A DNA stretch of 64,000 bases from Goekera deserti (GCF_010685995.1 NZ_JAAGWK010000021.1:124001-188000), one strand, 5' to 3'. Shown: positions 23,431-32,789, counted from the stretch's first letter. Notes: generated by a model not told the origin, from the letters alone. Translations and numbers: made by a program.

Positions 23431-23538
23431 CCTGCTCGCCCGCCGCGCGGCGTTCGTCCGGGACGCCGGCCCGCGAGGCACTCCCCCTCCCCCGGGTCCG
23501 CCCCGGTCGCCTGCTGCACGCCTGAAGAGGATGAGTCC

Positions 23539-24195
23539 ATGAGCGCTCCCCAGCTGAACCAGTCCGACACCGCGGTGACCGCGGAGGCCACCTCCGACGA
23601 CGTCCTGGTGCCGTCCGGCACGGACACCGAGCCTGCCCTGCCCGACGCCGACGCCGTCTCCGACGACGCCGTCGTCGAGCCCGTCGAGGTGGTGTCGGAC
23701 ACCGACGACGACGAGGACGACGACGAGGAGGCCGACGACCTCCTCGTGCAGGAGGGCGACGTCGCCGGTGACTACCTCGAGCGCCTGCTGGACATCCTCG
23801 ACGTGGACGGCGACATCGACCTGGACGTCGAGGGCGACCGGGCGTCGGTGGCCGTCGTCGGTGGCGGGCTGAGCACCCTGATCGGCCCGGACGGCGCCAC
23901 CCTGGAGGCACTGCAGGAGCTGACCCGGCTGGCCGTGGCGCAGTCGACCGGCACGCGCAGCCGGCTGATGCTGGACATCGGCGGGTACCGGGCCAAGCGG
24001 CGCGCCGACCTCACCGCGCTGGGTGCCGAGGCCGCCCGCCGGGTGGCGGAGAGCCGGCAGCCCGAGCGGCTGACGGCGATGAACCCGTTCGAGCGCAAGG
24101 TGGTGCACGACGTCATCGCCGGTGCGGCGGGTGTGCGCAGCGAGTCCGAGGGCGAGGAGCCGAACCGCCGCGTCGTGGTCCTGCCGGACGCGTGA
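23539..24195 (+). CDS. khpB: RNA-binding protein Jag/KhpB (KH and R3H domains)
   Basis: The protein has a very acidic N-terminal stretch (residues about 40-75, DTDDDEDDDEEADD), a KH-like domain (DYLERLLDILDVDGDIDLDVEGDRASVAVVGG, then IGPDGATLEALQELT), and a C-terminal R3H domain with the R-x3-H signature in ERKVVHDVIA. Jag/KhpB proteins bind RNA and affect cell elongation in other bacteria. It follows yidC by 108 bases, and its stop overlaps the rsmG start (GTGA). Confidence 0.93.
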   Translation: MSAPQLNQSDTAVTAEATSDDVLVPSGTDTEPALPDADAVSDDAVVEPVEVVSDTDDDEDDDEEADDLLVQEGDVAGDYLERLLDILDVDGDIDLDVEGDRASVAVVGGGLSTLIGPDGATLEALQELTRLAVAQSTGTRSRLMLDIGGYRAKRRADLTALGAEAARRVAESRQPERLTAMNPFERKVVHDVIAGAAGVRSESEGEEPNRRVVVLPDA

Positions 24196-24890
24196 GCGGG
24201 CCCGCGAGCGCCTACGGCGAGCACGGCACGGGCGCGGCGGACCCGGGCCGCGAGCCGGCGCCGGCGACGCCGGAGCTGGCGCGGGAGGTCTTCGGCGACG
24301 CGCTGGCCGACGCCGAGCGCTACGTGGCCCTGCTGGCCGACGGAGGTGTCACCCGCGGGCTGATCGGCCCCCGGGAGGTGGCCCGGTTGTGGGACCGGCA
24401 CGTGCTCAACAGCGTGGCTGTCGGGGACGCCGTGGCGCACGGGGCGCACGTGGTGGACGTCGGCAGCGGCGCCGGCCTGCCGGGCATCCCGCTGGCCCTG
24501 GCCCGGCCCGACCTCTCGCTGACCCTGGTGGAGCCGATGGCCCGCCGGGTGGAGTTCCTGGAGGAGGTCGCAACCGAGCTGTCCCGGCCGTGGCGGGTCG
24601 TGCGCGGCCGGGCGGAGGAGCGCTCGGTCGCCCGCGCCGTCGGGCCGGTGGACGTCGTCACGGCCCGGGCGGTGGCGCCGCTGCCTCGGCTGGTCGGCTG
24701 GTGCCGGGGTCTGCTCCGGCCCGGGGCCCAGCTGGTCACGCTGGTGGGCGCCCGGGCGCTGGCCGAGCTGCCCGGCCTCGTGCCGGAACTCGAGGCCGCC
24801 GGGATGCGGGACGTGCACGCCCGCGCGGTGGGTGGGAACCTGGGCGCTGCTGCCACTACCGTGGTGGTGATGACCAGGAGTGGTCGGTGA
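24192..24890 (+). CDS. rsmG: 16S rRNA (guanine-N7) methyltransferase RsmG
   Basis: RsmG (GidB) methylates a guanine in the 530 loop of 16S rRNA with S-adenosylmethionine; loss of function gives low-level streptomycin resistance. The 232-residue product has the signature RHVLNSVAVGDAV, the SAM-binding motif VDVGSGAGLPGIPLALARPDL and the VVTARAVAPLPRLVGW motif. The start is the GTG at 24192. The gene lies just before the parS sites and parA, as in Mycobacterium. Confidence 0.96.
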   Translation: MSGPASAYGEHGTGAADPGREPAPATPELAREVFGDALADAERYVALLADGGVTRGLIGPREVARLWDRHVLNSVAVGDAVAHGAHVVDVGSGAGLPGIPLALARPDLSLTLVEPMARRVEFLEEVATELSRPWRVVRGRAEERSVARAVGPVDVVTARAVAPLPRLVGWCRGLLRPGAQLVTLVGARALAELPGLVPELEAAGMRDVHARAVGGNLGAAATTVVVMTRSGR

Positions 24891-24967
24891 TCTCCGGTCC
24901 GCCGGGGAGCGCACGGCCGCGTGGCGTCGCCGCCGGGTCCGGGGGTGGCGCGGGCGCGCGGCACGTC

Positions 24968-24981
24968 GTTCCACGTGGAAC
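24968..24981. promoter_or_regulatory. parS-like ParB-binding site 2
   Basis: The perfect palindrome GTTCCACGTGGAAC lies in the rsmG-parA gap, about 55 bases upstream of the parA ribosome site. Confidence 0.9.
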
Positions 24982-25001
24982 GGGCACCGGTACCCGACTG
25001 C

Positions 25002-25015
25002 GTTCCACGTGAAAC
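25002..25015. promoter_or_regulatory. parS-like ParB-binding site 3
   Basis: GTTCCACGTGAAAC is identical to the B. subtilis-type parS core. It lies 34 bases from site 2 (about three helical turns) and just upstream of parA, so ParB bound here may also repress parAB. Confidence 0.93.
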
Positions 25016-25034
25016 GGGCAGGGAGAATGCAGGC

Positions 25035-26108
25035 ATGACCGACCCGGGCGAGCGTCTGCGCAGCAGTCTGGCTGCTGACCAGGCCACCACGGCCGGCGTC
25101 GAGTGGGACACCCCCATCGCGATGGAGGCCATGCGCGCCTCCCGGGTGCTGCACGCCGCGGACCAGGAGCCGCTGCCGGCCCCCGGCCGGATCCGGGTGA
25201 TGACCATCGCCAACCAGAAGGGCGGGGTCGGCAAGACGACCTCGACGGTGAACCTGGGCGTGGCCCTGGCCATCTTCGGGTTGCGCACCCTGGTCATCGA
25301 CCTCGACCCACAGGGCAACACCAGCACGGCGCTCGGCGTGGACCACAGCGTCGGCACGCCGTCCATCTACGACGCCCTGGTCGGGGACAGCACGCTGGCC
25401 GAGGTCACCCACCCGACGACGGCGAGCCCGAACCTGACCTGCGTGCCGGCCACGATCGACCTGGCCGGCGCGGAGATCGAGCTGGTCTCGGTGGTGGCCC
25501 GCGAGTACCGGCTGCGGCGGGCGATCGAGCTCTACCTGCAGGAGCTGCCCGCCGACCAGCGCCCGCACTACGTGCTGATCGACTGCCCGCCGTCCCTGGG
25601 GCTGCTCACGCTGAACGCGCTGGTGGCCGGGGACGAGGTGCTCATTCCCATCCAGTGCGAGTACTACGCACTGGAGGGCCTGGGGCAGCTGCTCTCCAAC
25701 ATCGACCTGGTGAAGGCGCACCTCAACCCCGGCATTTCGGTGAGCACCATCCTGCTCACCATGTACGACGGCCGGACCAAGCTCGCCGACCAGGTGGCCG
25801 ACGAGGTGCGCAGCCACTTCGGCAGCGTCGTGCTCACCGCGGTCATCCCCCGCAACGTCCGGGTGTCCGAGGCGCCCGGGTACGGCCAGTCCGTGCTCAC
25901 CTACGACCCGGGTTCCCGGGGCGCGACCAGCTACGTGGAGGCCGCCCGGGAGCTCGCCTTCCGGGGTGCCGGGCTGAAGCCCCAGGTGGCCGCCCCACCG
26001 CCGGCGCCGGTCGTGGCCGGGCCGCCGGTGGCGGCGCTCATCCTGGGCGAGCCACCGATGGCCTCCCGGTCCGTCGGGCACCGCGCCGGCCGCGAGGACC
26101 CGACCTGA
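25035..26108 (+). CDS. parA: Chromosome partitioning ATPase ParA (Soj)
   Basis: ParA binds the nucleoid as an ATP dimer and moves ParB-parS complexes. The 357-residue protein has the deviant Walker [15 protein letters not shown] with both lysines, then [33 protein letters not shown] and [14 protein letters not shown]. An N-terminal segment of about 55 residues precedes the ATPase, as in other actinobacteria, and a short Pro/Ala tail follows. The ATG at 25035 has GGGAGA nine bases upstream. parB begins 52 bases downstream. Confidence 0.97.
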   Translation: MTDPGERLRSSLAADQATTAGVEWDTPIAMEAMRASRVLHAADQEPLPAPGRIRVMTIANQKGGVGKTTSTVNLGVALAIFGLRTLVIDLDPQGNTSTALGVDHSVGTPSIYDALVGDSTLAEVTHPTTASPNLTCVPATIDLAGAEIELVSVVAREYRLRRAIELYLQELPADQRPHYVLIDCPPSLGLLTLNALVAGDEVLIPIQCEYYALEGLGQLLSNIDLVKAHLNPGISVSTILLTMYDGRTKLADQVADEVRSHFGSVVLTAVIPRNVRVSEAPGYGQSVLTYDPGSRGATSYVEAARELAFRGAGLKPQVAAPPPAPVVAGPPVAALILGEPPMASRSVGHRAGREDPT

Positions 26109-26160
26109 TGCGCTCCTGCAGGAGCACCCCGGATCAGCACACCGCCAGCGAGGAGACAGC

Positions 26161-27192
26161 GTGACCAAGCGCGGTGGACTGGGGCGCGGACTCGCGGCCC
26201 TCATCCCGACGAGTGCGCCGGCGCCGGAGCCGTCCACAGTCGACGACCGGGCCGCGGACGGCACGGCTGCCGGCGGCACGTCGGCAGGCGGGACGGCGGT
26301 CGCCACGGTCGATCCCCCGGCGATGGCGGCCACCCTCCGGAACGCCGCCGATGCCTCCGCACATGCGGAGACCTCGACAGTCCCTGGTGCTCAGTTGCGG
26401 GAGATCCGGGTCGAGGAGGTCGTCCCCAACCCGAAGCAGCCGCGCTTGGTGTTCGACGACGAGGCGCTGGAGGAGCTCACCCACTCGGTCCGGGAGTTCG
26501 GCCTGCTGCAGCCCATCGTGGTGCGCGAGCGCCCGGACGGCGGCTACGAGCTGATCATGGGCGAGCGCCGGCTGCGTGCCGCGCGCGCCGCCGATCTGGG
26601 CACCGTGCCGGCCATCGTCCGGGACACCGACGACGACGCCATGCTGCGCGACGCCCTGCTGGAGAACATCCACCGGGTGCAGCTGAACCCGCTGGAGGAG
26701 GCAGCCGCCTACCAGCAGCTGCTGCAGGAGTTCGGGGCCACGCACGAGGAGCTGGCCGGCAAGCTCGGGCGCAGCCGCTCCCAGGTCACCAACACCATCC
26801 GGCTGATGAAGCTGCCGGTGAAGGTGCAGACCCGGGTGGCCGCCGGCGTGCTGTCCGCCGGGCACGCCCGGGCCCTGCTGGGGCTGGCCGACAACGAGGC
26901 CATGGACGCCTTGGCCACCCGGATCGTGGCCGAGGGCATGTCGGTGCGGGCCACCGAGGAGGCGGTGGCGCTGGCCGTCGCCGAGCAGCCCGCCACCAGC
27001 CGCCGCAGCCCCCGCACGATCAGCGCGCCCGGCGTAGAGGACCTCGCGAGCCGGCTGTCCGACGTCTTCGAGACCAACGTCAAGATCCAGATCGGCCGGT
27101 CCAAGGGCCGGATCGTCGTCGAGTTCGGCTCGGTGGACGACCTGCAGCGGATCATCGGCCACATGTCCGCCGACATCACCGGCCGGGCGTAA
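26161..27192 (+). CDS. parB: Chromosome partitioning protein ParB (Spo0J)
   Basis: ParB is a CTP-dependent DNA clamp that loads at parS and spreads. The 343-residue protein starts [15 protein letters not shown], typical of ParB N-termini that stimulate ParA. A low-complexity linker follows, then the CTPase fold ([33 protein letters not shown], with GERRLRAAR). The helix-turn-helix is [23 protein letters not shown], and the C-terminal part is a dimerisation domain. The start is the GTG at 26161. Its predicted sites are at 10669, 24968, 25002 and 40560. Confidence 0.97.
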   Translation: MTKRGGLGRGLAALIPTSAPAPEPSTVDDRAADGTAAGGTSAGGTAVATVDPPAMAATLRNAADASAHAETSTVPGAQLREIRVEEVVPNPKQPRLVFDDEALEELTHSVREFGLLQPIVVRERPDGGYELIMGERRLRAARAADLGTVPAIVRDTDDDAMLRDALLENIHRVQLNPLEEAAAYQQLLQEFGATHEELAGKLGRSRSQVTNTIRLMKLPVKVQTRVAAGVLSAGHARALLGLADNEAMDALATRIVAEGMSVRATEEAVALAVAEQPATSRRSPRTISAPGVEDLASRLSDVFETNVKIQIGRSKGRIVVEFGSVDDLQRIIGHMSADITGRA

Positions 27193-27253
27193 GGACCGGC
27201 CACCGGTCGTCACTGACGATTTCGGCCCCGCTGTCCGGCAGCGGTGTCCGACG

Positions 27254-28273
27254 TCAGACGCGGGTCTCGGCGCGGCGGGCCAGGAGCTGGGCGAGGACGT
27301 CGCCCAGCCGGTGCCCGGCGGCCTCGACGGCCATCGGGAACATCGACGTCTCGGTGAGGCCCGGGGAGACGTTGACCTCCAGGAAGTGCACCTCGCCGTC
27401 GGGCGAGACGATCGCGTCGGTGCGGCTGAGGTCGGCGAGCCCCAGGGTCCGGTGCGCCTGCACGGCCACCTCGGCGGCCCGGCGGGCGACCTCGGCGGAC
27501 ACCCGGGCCGGCACGTGGTACTCGGTCAGCCCCGGCGTGTAGCGGGAGGTGTAGTCGAAGACGCCGGACTCCGGCTCGATCTCCACCGCCGGCAGCGCCT
27601 CCGGGCCCTCCCCCAGGTCGATCACCGAGACGGCGAGCTCCACGCCGTCCACGAAGCGTTCCACCAGCACGGTGTCGCCGTAGGCGAAGCAGCTGACCAT
27701 GGCCGCCGGCAGGTCCTCGACCCGGGCCACCTTCTGCGCCCCCAGCGCCGAGCCCCCGGACGCCGGCTTGACCATCAGCGGCATGCCGAGCCGGGCCACG
27801 ATCAGGTCGAGCACGGCCCCGGCGCCCAGCTCCCGGAAGGTGCTGTGCGGCAGGGCCACCCAGTCGGGGGTGGCGACGCCGGCGGTGCGCACCATCGACT
27901 TCGCGGCCGGCTTGTCCCAGGCCAGCCGGCAGGCGGCGGCGGGCGACCCGACGTAGGGGATGCCGGCGAGGTCCAGCACCGCGCGCAGCGCGCCGTCCTC
28001 ACCGGTGGCGCCGTGCAGGGCGATGAACACCGCGTCGGCGGGCGCGGCGGCCAGCCCGGGCAGCAGCTCGCCGTCGGCGTCGCGCAGCTCGGCGTCGACG
28101 CCGGCCCGGGTCAGCGCGTCCACCACCTGGGTGCCGGAGGAGAGGCTGACCTCCCGTTCGAACGTCAGCCCCCCGGCCAGGACGACGGCGCGCAACGGGT
28201 CCCGGTCGGTGCTCCAGCGGGTGCCGGCCACGGAGACCCCGCCGCCGGCCGCGCGTGCCTCGGTGTCGCTCAT
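27254..28273 (-). CDS. ddl: D-alanine--D-alanine ligase family ATP-grasp enzyme
   Basis: Ddl joins two D-alanines for the peptidoglycan pentapeptide. The 339-residue product shows the family layout: VVLAGGLTFEREVSLSSG near the N-terminus, ALHGATGEDGALRAVLDLAGIPYVGS, MVKPASGGSALGAQKV, and the metal/ATP site HFLEVNVSPGLTETSMFPMA. The start is the ATG at 28273, overlapping the upstream aminotransferase stop by 4 bases. Ddl is not normally found beside parB, so this may be a second Ddl-like enzyme. Its substrate is inferred only from motifs. Confidence 0.85.
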   Translation of the reverse strand: MSDTEARAAGGGVSVAGTRWSTDRDPLRAVVLAGGLTFEREVSLSSGTQVVDALTRAGVDAELRDADGELLPGLAAAPADAVFIALHGATGEDGALRAVLDLAGIPYVGSPAAACRLAWDKPAAKSMVRTAGVATPDWVALPHSTFRELGAGAVLDLIVARLGMPLMVKPASGGSALGAQKVARVEDLPAAMVSCFAYGDTVLVERFVDGVELAVSVIDLGEGPEALPAVEIEPESGVFDYTSRYTPGLTEYHVPARVSAEVARRAAEVAVQAHRTLGLADLSRTDAIVSPDGEVHFLEVNVSPGLTETSMFPMAVEAAGHRLGDVLAQLLARRAETRV

Positions 28274-29751
28274 GCCCCGGTTCCCCCGTCGGACTCGATC
28301 GGCGCCGTGCTGCCCTCGCTGGAGCCGGCGTTGGCCGGCCCGATCAGGGGCGCCGGCGTGCTGGTGCGCGGGCCGCCGCGCGGACCCGGCGTGACCGGGC
28401 GGGCGGCCCGGAAGGTGCCGGTGTCCACGGTGTCGAAGGTGGAGTGCAGGTCGAGCTCGGCCTCGATGACCCGGGCCAGGCGGCGCACGCCCTCCCGGAT
28501 CCGTTCCGGCTCGGGGTAGCAGTAGGACAGCCGCATGTACTCCCGGCCGCTGCCGTCGGCGTAGAAACCGATGCCCGGCACGTAGGCGACGTGGGCGTTG
28601 ACCGCTCGGGGCTGCATCAGCTTGGCGTCCAGGCCGTGCGGCAGCTTCAGCCACACGTAGAAGCCGCCGCGCGGGCGGGTCCAGGTGGTGCCCGGCGGCA
28701 TCAGCGCGGTCAGCGACTCCAGGCAGGCGTCCCGGCGTTCCCGGTACAGCTCGCTGAAGACCTTGATCTGCTCCCGCCACGGCTGGGTGTCCAGGTACCG
28801 GGCGACGGCGTACTGGGTGAGCGAGGGCGGGCAGAGCACCTGCGCCTCGGTGGCCAGCACGAGCTTCTCCCGCACCGCCAGCGGCGCGAGCACCCAGCCC
28901 ACCCGCAGGCCCGGGGAGAACGTCTTGGAGAACGACCCCAGGTAGATGACCCGCTCGGAGTTCCGGGCGCGCAGGGCCCGCATCGGCTCCTGCTCGAAGC
29001 CCAGCAGGCCGTAGGGGTTGTCCTCGATCACCAGCAGGTCGTAGCGGTCGGCGATGGCCACGATCGCCTGGCGGCGCGGCTCGCTCAGCGTCACGCCGGC
29101 GGGGTTGTGGAAGTTGGGCACCGTGTAGAGGAACTTGACCCGGTCACCGGCGGCGCGGGCTTCCAGCAGGGCCTGCTCCAGCGCCTCGGGGACCAGCCCG
29201 TCGTCGTCCATGGCGACGTGCCGCACGCGCGCCTGCGCGGACTGGAACACGCCGAGGGCACCCACGTAGGACGGCGCCTCGGCGAGGATCACGTCACCGG
29301 GGTCGATGAAGACCCGGGTGACCAGGTCGAGCCCCTGCTGGGAGCCGACGGTCACCACGACCTCGCTGGGCGACGCGTCGGTGATGCCCTCCAGCGCCAT
29401 GACGTCGCAGATCCGCTCGCGCAGCCGGGGGTCGCCCTGGCCGGAGCCGTACTGCAGGGTCTGCGCACCCATGCCGCTGACCAGCTCGCCGATCATCGAC
29501 CCGACGGCGTCCAGGGGCAGCGCGGTGACCGCGGGCATGCCACCGGCCAGGGAGACCACCTCGGGCCGGCTGACCACGGAGAACAGAGCCCGGATCTCCG
29601 AGGACTTCATCCCGTGGGTGCGTGCCGCGTACCTGTCCGCCAGGGGGTCCAGCCGCGGGTGCCGCGGGGAGACGGAGCTGCTGGAGGAGGGGGCCGCACC
29701 GGGTGAGTGCGTCCCCAGCTGACCGGAGGGGTCGGGCACGGGAGGGGGCAC
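28270..29751 (-). CDS. PLP-dependent class I/II aminotransferase
   Basis: The product is a fold-type I aminotransferase of about 490 residues. Visible motifs are YGSGQGDPRLRERI, TVGSQQGLDLVTRVFIDPGD, YTVPNFHNPAGVTLS, the PLP aspartate stretch IEDNPYGLLGF, and the lysine in YLGSFSKTFSPGLRVGW. This is typical of the LysN/2-aminoadipate-like and MocR-related enzyme group. The first 40 residues and the last 50 are low complexity. It is coupled to the D-Ala-D-Ala ligase gene by a 4-base overlap. A link to D-amino acid or wall metabolism is possible, but the substrate is not known. Confidence 0.88.
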   Translation of the reverse strand: MPPPVPDPSGQLGTHSPGAAPSSSSSVSPRHPRLDPLADRYAARTHGMKSSEIRALFSVVSRPEVVSLAGGMPAVTALPLDAVGSMIGELVSGMGAQTLQYGSGQGDPRLRERICDVMALEGITDASPSEVVVTVGSQQGLDLVTRVFIDPGDVILAEAPSYVGALGVFQSAQARVRHVAMDDDGLVPEALEQALLEARAAGDRVKFLYTVPNFHNPAGVTLSEPRRQAIVAIADRYDLLVIEDNPYGLLGFEQEPMRALRARNSERVIYLGSFSKTFSPGLRVGWVLAPLAVREKLVLATEAQVLCPPSLTQYAVARYLDTQPWREQIKVFSELYRERRDACLESLTALMPPGTTWTRPRGGFYVWLKLPHGLDAKLMQPRAVNAHVAYVPGIGFYADGSGREYMRLSYCYPEPERIREGVRRLARVIEAELDLHSTFDTVDTGTFRAARPVTPGPRGGPRTSTPAPLIGPANAGSSEGSTAPIESDGGTGA

Positions 29752-29820
29752 CCTCGCGAGTCTAGGCAGTCGAGGGACGGAGGGGTCCCGGACGGGCCGC
29801 CTGCTGGGACCGGTGTGGCC

Positions 29821-30963
29821 TCAGATGCCTGTGGGGAGCAGGAAGGTGCCGGTCTTCGGGTCGTTCTCAGCCGGCAGGAACAGCCGCTGGACGGCGGCCA
29901 CGGCGGCCTGCGCGATGGTGCTGCGCAGCCGGGCGTCGAGCAGCAGCATCCGGTCGACCGGGTGCGACAGGTAGCCGCAGTCGACCCGGACGGCGGGCAT
30001 CCGGGTGAGCCGGAGCAGATCCCAGGTCTTGGCGTGGGAGCCGCAGTCCAGCATCCCGGTGCGGGCGATGACCTCGCGGCGCAGCAGGTTGGCGAACTGC
30101 TCACCGACCGTGGAGCTCACCCCGGAGCCGTTGCCGTAGTAGTAGCTGGCCACCCCGCGGGCGTGCGGCGAGCCGTGCGCCTCCATGTGCAGCGAGATGA
30201 ACAGGTCGGCCCGCGCGTCGTTGGCGAACGCGGTGCGCTCGTGCATGTCCGGGCCGCCGGTGCGCCCGCGGGTGAGGAACACCTTGGCCCCGGCGGCCGC
30301 CAGCCGGCCCTCGATCCGGGAGGCCAGGTCGAACACCAGGTCGGACTCGGTGGTCTCCCCCGCCGTGTAGCCGGTGTCCTCGCCGCCGTGCCCGGGGTCG
30401 ATCACGATGACCCGGCCGATCAGGTGCGGCCCGGACTCCACCAGGACGGCGCTCTGCCGCAGCAGCTGCGGCCGGCCGCCGGTGACCCGGCGCCCCAGCT
30501 GCTTGAGCGCGCGCAGCGTGCCCGGCCCGCAGGTGCCGTCCGGGATGAGGCCGTAGTCGCGCTGGAAGGCCCGCAGGCCCGCCTCGGTCTCCGCGCCGAG
30601 GATGCCGTCGGCCCGGCCGGCGTCGTAGCCCAGCTCCAGCAGGCGCTCCTGCAGGTTGGTGACGTCGTCGCCGCGCAGCGGGCGCTCCGGGTCGTAGCGC
30701 AGCAGCCGGTCACCGAGGGACCAGCGGGCCTCGGTCAGCGCCTGGTAGGTCTCCTCGCCGACCCGGCCGTCGACCGAGAGGCCGCGCACCTGCTGGAAGT
30801 GCCGGACGGCCAGCTCGGTCTCGGCGTCGTACGGCGCGTCGTCGCCGGTGCCGTTCGGGTGGGCGCCGTGTGCCGTGGCCGCGCCGAGCAGGCCGAGCCG
30901 GCGCAGCGCCGCGCGGACGTCGGTGACGGCGGGACCGCGGTCGCCGGGGCCCAGGGGTTCCAT
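29821..30963 (-). CDS. cwlM: CwlM-like peptidoglycan regulator (degenerate amidase)
   Basis: Two peptidoglycan-binding repeats (about 8-78 and 95-155) precede an Amidase_3 domain (about 183-365). The predicted zinc ligands are present (H192 in DPGHGG, E206 in TESDL, H259 in FISLHM), but the catalytic glutamate position is Asp328 (VRVDCGYLSHP), as in Mycobacterium CwlM. That protein is cytosolic and, when phosphorylated, activates MurA instead of cutting wall. No signal peptide is seen. Position next to trxA-trxB and parB matches cwlM. The ATG at 30963 has a weak GGGAAG site; the ATG at 30981 is an alternative. Confidence 0.9.
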   Translation of the reverse strand: MEPLGPGDRGPAVTDVRAALRRLGLLGAATAHGAHPNGTGDDAPYDAETELAVRHFQQVRGLSVDGRVGEETYQALTEARWSLGDRLLRYDPERPLRGDDVTNLQERLLELGYDAGRADGILGAETEAGLRAFQRDYGLIPDGTCGPGTLRALKQLGRRVTGGRPQLLRQSAVLVESGPHLIGRVIVIDPGHGGEDTGYTAGETTESDLVFDLASRIEGRLAAAGAKVFLTRGRTGGPDMHERTAFANDARADLFISLHMEAHGSPHARGVASYYYGNGSGVSSTVGEQFANLLRREVIARTGMLDCGSHAKTWDLLRLTRMPAVRVDCGYLSHPVDRMLLLDARLRSTIAQAAVAAVQRLFLPAENDPKTGTFLLPTGI

Positions 30964-31131
30964 GCGGGTGTCGCTTCCCATCGTGTGGTCGATTGTCGTC
31001 CCTGCCGGAGTCCGGCGGGACGGCGGGGGCCCGTACGTCCACTGTCGTCGGCTGAACGCCACCGCACAACTCAGCGTCGCCGGACGCGGCAGGGCCTGGC
31101 GACGGCGGCCCGCCGCCCGTGCCGGGGACGG

Positions 31132-31197
31132 CGAAGGGCCCCCTCGCCGCCACCGCGAGCGAGCTCGCAGCAGGACCCGGCGAGGGGGCCCTCAGAA
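31132..31197. repeat. Stop-proximal palindromic element, copy 7
   Basis: First of two adjacent copies downstream of trxA. Outer arms are GGGCCCCCTCGCC and GGCGAGGGGGCCC; the centre is CGCGAGC-GAGCTCGC. Confidence 0.65.
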
Positions 31198-31198
31198 G

Positions 31199-31258
31199 AA
31201 GGACCCCCTCGCCCCCACCGCGAGCAAGCTCGCGGCGGGGCCCTGCGAGGGAGCCTCG
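31199..31258. repeat. Stop-proximal palindromic element, copy 8
   Basis: Second adjacent copy. It has AAGGACCCCCTCGCCCCCAC on the left and GGGGCCCTGCGAGGGAGCC on the right, with the inner hairpin CGCGAGCAAGCTCGCGG. Confidence 0.65.
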
Positions 31259-31288
31259 ACGTGCAGCAGGACTACGGCGAAACTGTGA

Positions 31289-31615
31289 TCACAGGTAGTC
31301 GGCCAGGTCGGACAGGATGGCGCCCTTGGGCTTGGCACCGATGATGCTCTTGACCGGCTTGCCGCCCTGGAACACGGTCATCGTCGGGATCGACATGACC
31401 TGGAAGTCCCGCGCGGTCTGCGGGTTCTCGTCGATGTTCAGCTTGGCGATGGTGAGCTTGTCGCCGTGCTCGGCGGCGATCTCCTCGAGCACGGGGGCGA
31501 CCATCTTGCACGGGCCGCACCACTCGGCCCAGAAGTCGACGAGCACGGGCTTGTCGCTGCCCAGCACGTCGGCGGCGAAGCTGGTGTCGGTGACGGTCAC
31601 GGTGTTGCCTGCCAT
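31289..31615 (-). CDS. trxA: Thioredoxin
   Basis: This is a small cytosolic disulfide reductase of 108 residues, the classic thioredoxin length. The active site is FWAEWCGPCKMVAPVLEE, and the cis-proline loop is MSIPTMTVFQGGKP. The start is the ATG at 31615 with GAGAGG upstream. Its reductase TrxB is encoded directly upstream on the same strand (31779-32789), so the pair forms the NADPH-driven thiol system. Confidence 0.97.
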   Translation of the reverse strand: MAGNTVTVTDTSFAADVLGSDKPVLVDFWAEWCGPCKMVAPVLEEIAAEHGDKLTIAKLNIDENPQTARDFQVMSIPTMTVFQGGKPVKSIIGAKPKGAILSDLADYL

Positions 31616-31670
31616 GGGAGTGCCTCTCGTGTGTGTCTCGTTGGATGCGAAAAGGCCAGCTGACATTCGT

Positions 31671-31722
31671 CTGCCCGGCCCCCGACGCGCGAGCTTGCGA
31701 GCGTGGTGGGGGGCAGAGGGAC
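31671..31722. repeat. Stop-proximal palindromic element, copy 9
   Basis: This copy lies in the trxB-trxA gap, with the centre GCGCGAGCTTGCGAGCGTGG. It is shorter and less symmetrical than the others and abuts copy 10. Confidence 0.5.
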
Positions 31723-31780
31723 GAAGGACCCACTCCTACCCAGCACGAGCAAGCTCGCACTGGGGCCCTGGAGGGGGCCT
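31723..31780. repeat. Stop-proximal palindromic element, copy 10
   Basis: It directly follows, and by two bases overlaps, the trxB stop codon. AAGGACCCACTCC and GGAGGGGGCC form the outer arms, and GCACGAGC-AAGCTCGC forms the inner hairpin, as in copy 8. Confidence 0.6.
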
Positions 31781-32789
31781 AACGCTCGTCGAAGGTGTCG
31801 GCGAGCCAGCGCTCGGCGTCGATCGCCGCGGCCGCACCGGTGCCGGCCGAGGTGATGGCCTGCCGGTAGATGTGGTCGACCACGTCGCCGCAGGCGAAGA
31901 CGCCGTCGATGTTGGTGCGGGTGGTCGGGTGCTCGACCTGCACGTAGCCCTCGTCGTCCAGCTTGAGCTGGCCGGCGAACATCTCGCTGCGCGGGTCGTG
32001 GCCGATGGCGACGAACAGGCCGGTGACCGGCAGCTGCTCGGTGGCGCCGGTGGCGACGTCGGTGAGCTGGACCGAGGAGACGGCGCTGTCGCCGACCACG
32101 TCGGTGACCTGCTTGCCCAGCGCCCAGCGGATCTTCTCGTTGTCCTGGGCCCGCTTCACCATGATCTTGGAGGCGCGCAGCTCCTCGCGGCGGTGCACCA
32201 CGGTGACCGACCGGGCGAAGCGGGTGAGGAAGGTGGCCTCCTCCATCGCGGAGTCACCACCGCCGACGACCGCGATGTCCTGGTCGCGGAAGAAGAACCC
32301 GTCACACGTGGCACAGGCCGACACGCCGTGCCCGAGCAGCCGCTGCTCGTTGTCCAGGCCGAGGTAGCGGTACTTGGAGCCGGTGGCCACGATGACCGCG
32401 TGCGCCCGGTGCACCTCCGAGCCGACCGTGACCACCTTGGGGGTGGCGGTGAGGTCGACCTCGGTGACGTCCCGGGAGACGAGCTCGGCACCGAAGCGCT
32501 CGGCCTGGGTGCGCATGTCGTCCATCAGCTGCGGACCCTGGACCCCCTCGGGGAACCCGGGGAAGTTCTCCACCTCGGTGGTGGTCATCAGGGCGCCGCC
32601 GTACTGGGAGCCCTCGAACACCAGCGGGTGCAGGTTGGCACGCGCGGCGTAGGTGGCGGCGGTGTACCCCGCGGGCCCGGACCCGATGATGATCAGGTCA
32701 CGGACGCCGTCGTGCTCCGCCGGCGGGATGACCGGCGGTTCCCCGGTGGCGGGGACCGTGGGGCCGGGGGTGGGCTGGGAGTTCGTCAC
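31779..32789 (-). CDS. trxB: Thioredoxin reductase
   Basis: This FAD enzyme transfers electrons from NADPH to thioredoxin. The 336-residue protein has the FAD motif [18 protein letters not shown], the redox pair in [13 protein letters not shown], the NADPH motif [15 protein letters not shown], and the C-terminal FAD motif [24 protein letters not shown] Pro-rich N-terminal leader of about 30 residues precedes it. The GTG at 32789 is the assumed start; its ribosome site is weak. Confidence 0.96.
   Translation of the reverse strand: MTNSQPTPGPTVPATGEPPVIPPAEHDGVRDLIIIGSGPAGYTAATYAARANLHPLVFEGSQYGGALMTTTEVENFPGFPEGVQGPQLMDDMRTQAERFGAELVSRDVTEVDLTATPKVVTVGSEVHRAHAVIVATGSKYRYLGLDNEQRLLGHGVSACATCDGFFFRDQDIAVVGGGDSAMEEATFLTRFARSVTVVHRREELRASKIMVKRAQDNEKIRWALGKQVTDVVGDSAVSSVQLTDVATGATEQLPVTGLFVAIGHDPRSEMFAGQLKLDDEGYVQVEHPTTRTNIDGVFACGDVVDHIYRQAITSAGTGAAAAIDAERWLADTFDER

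Larger units (their letters stand above)
30964..31288. other. cwlM-trxA intergenic region
   Basis: These 325 bases separate the trxA stop from the cwlM start. Two palindromic elements fill its middle (31132-31258). The rest shows no gene; the cwlM promoter should lie between about 30985 and 31130. Confidence 0.55.

Noticed and set aside
21856-24108. Minus-strand frame of 750 codons opposite yidD-yidC-jag
   Set aside because: Shadow frame. The plus strand has three well-recognised genes with coupled starts.
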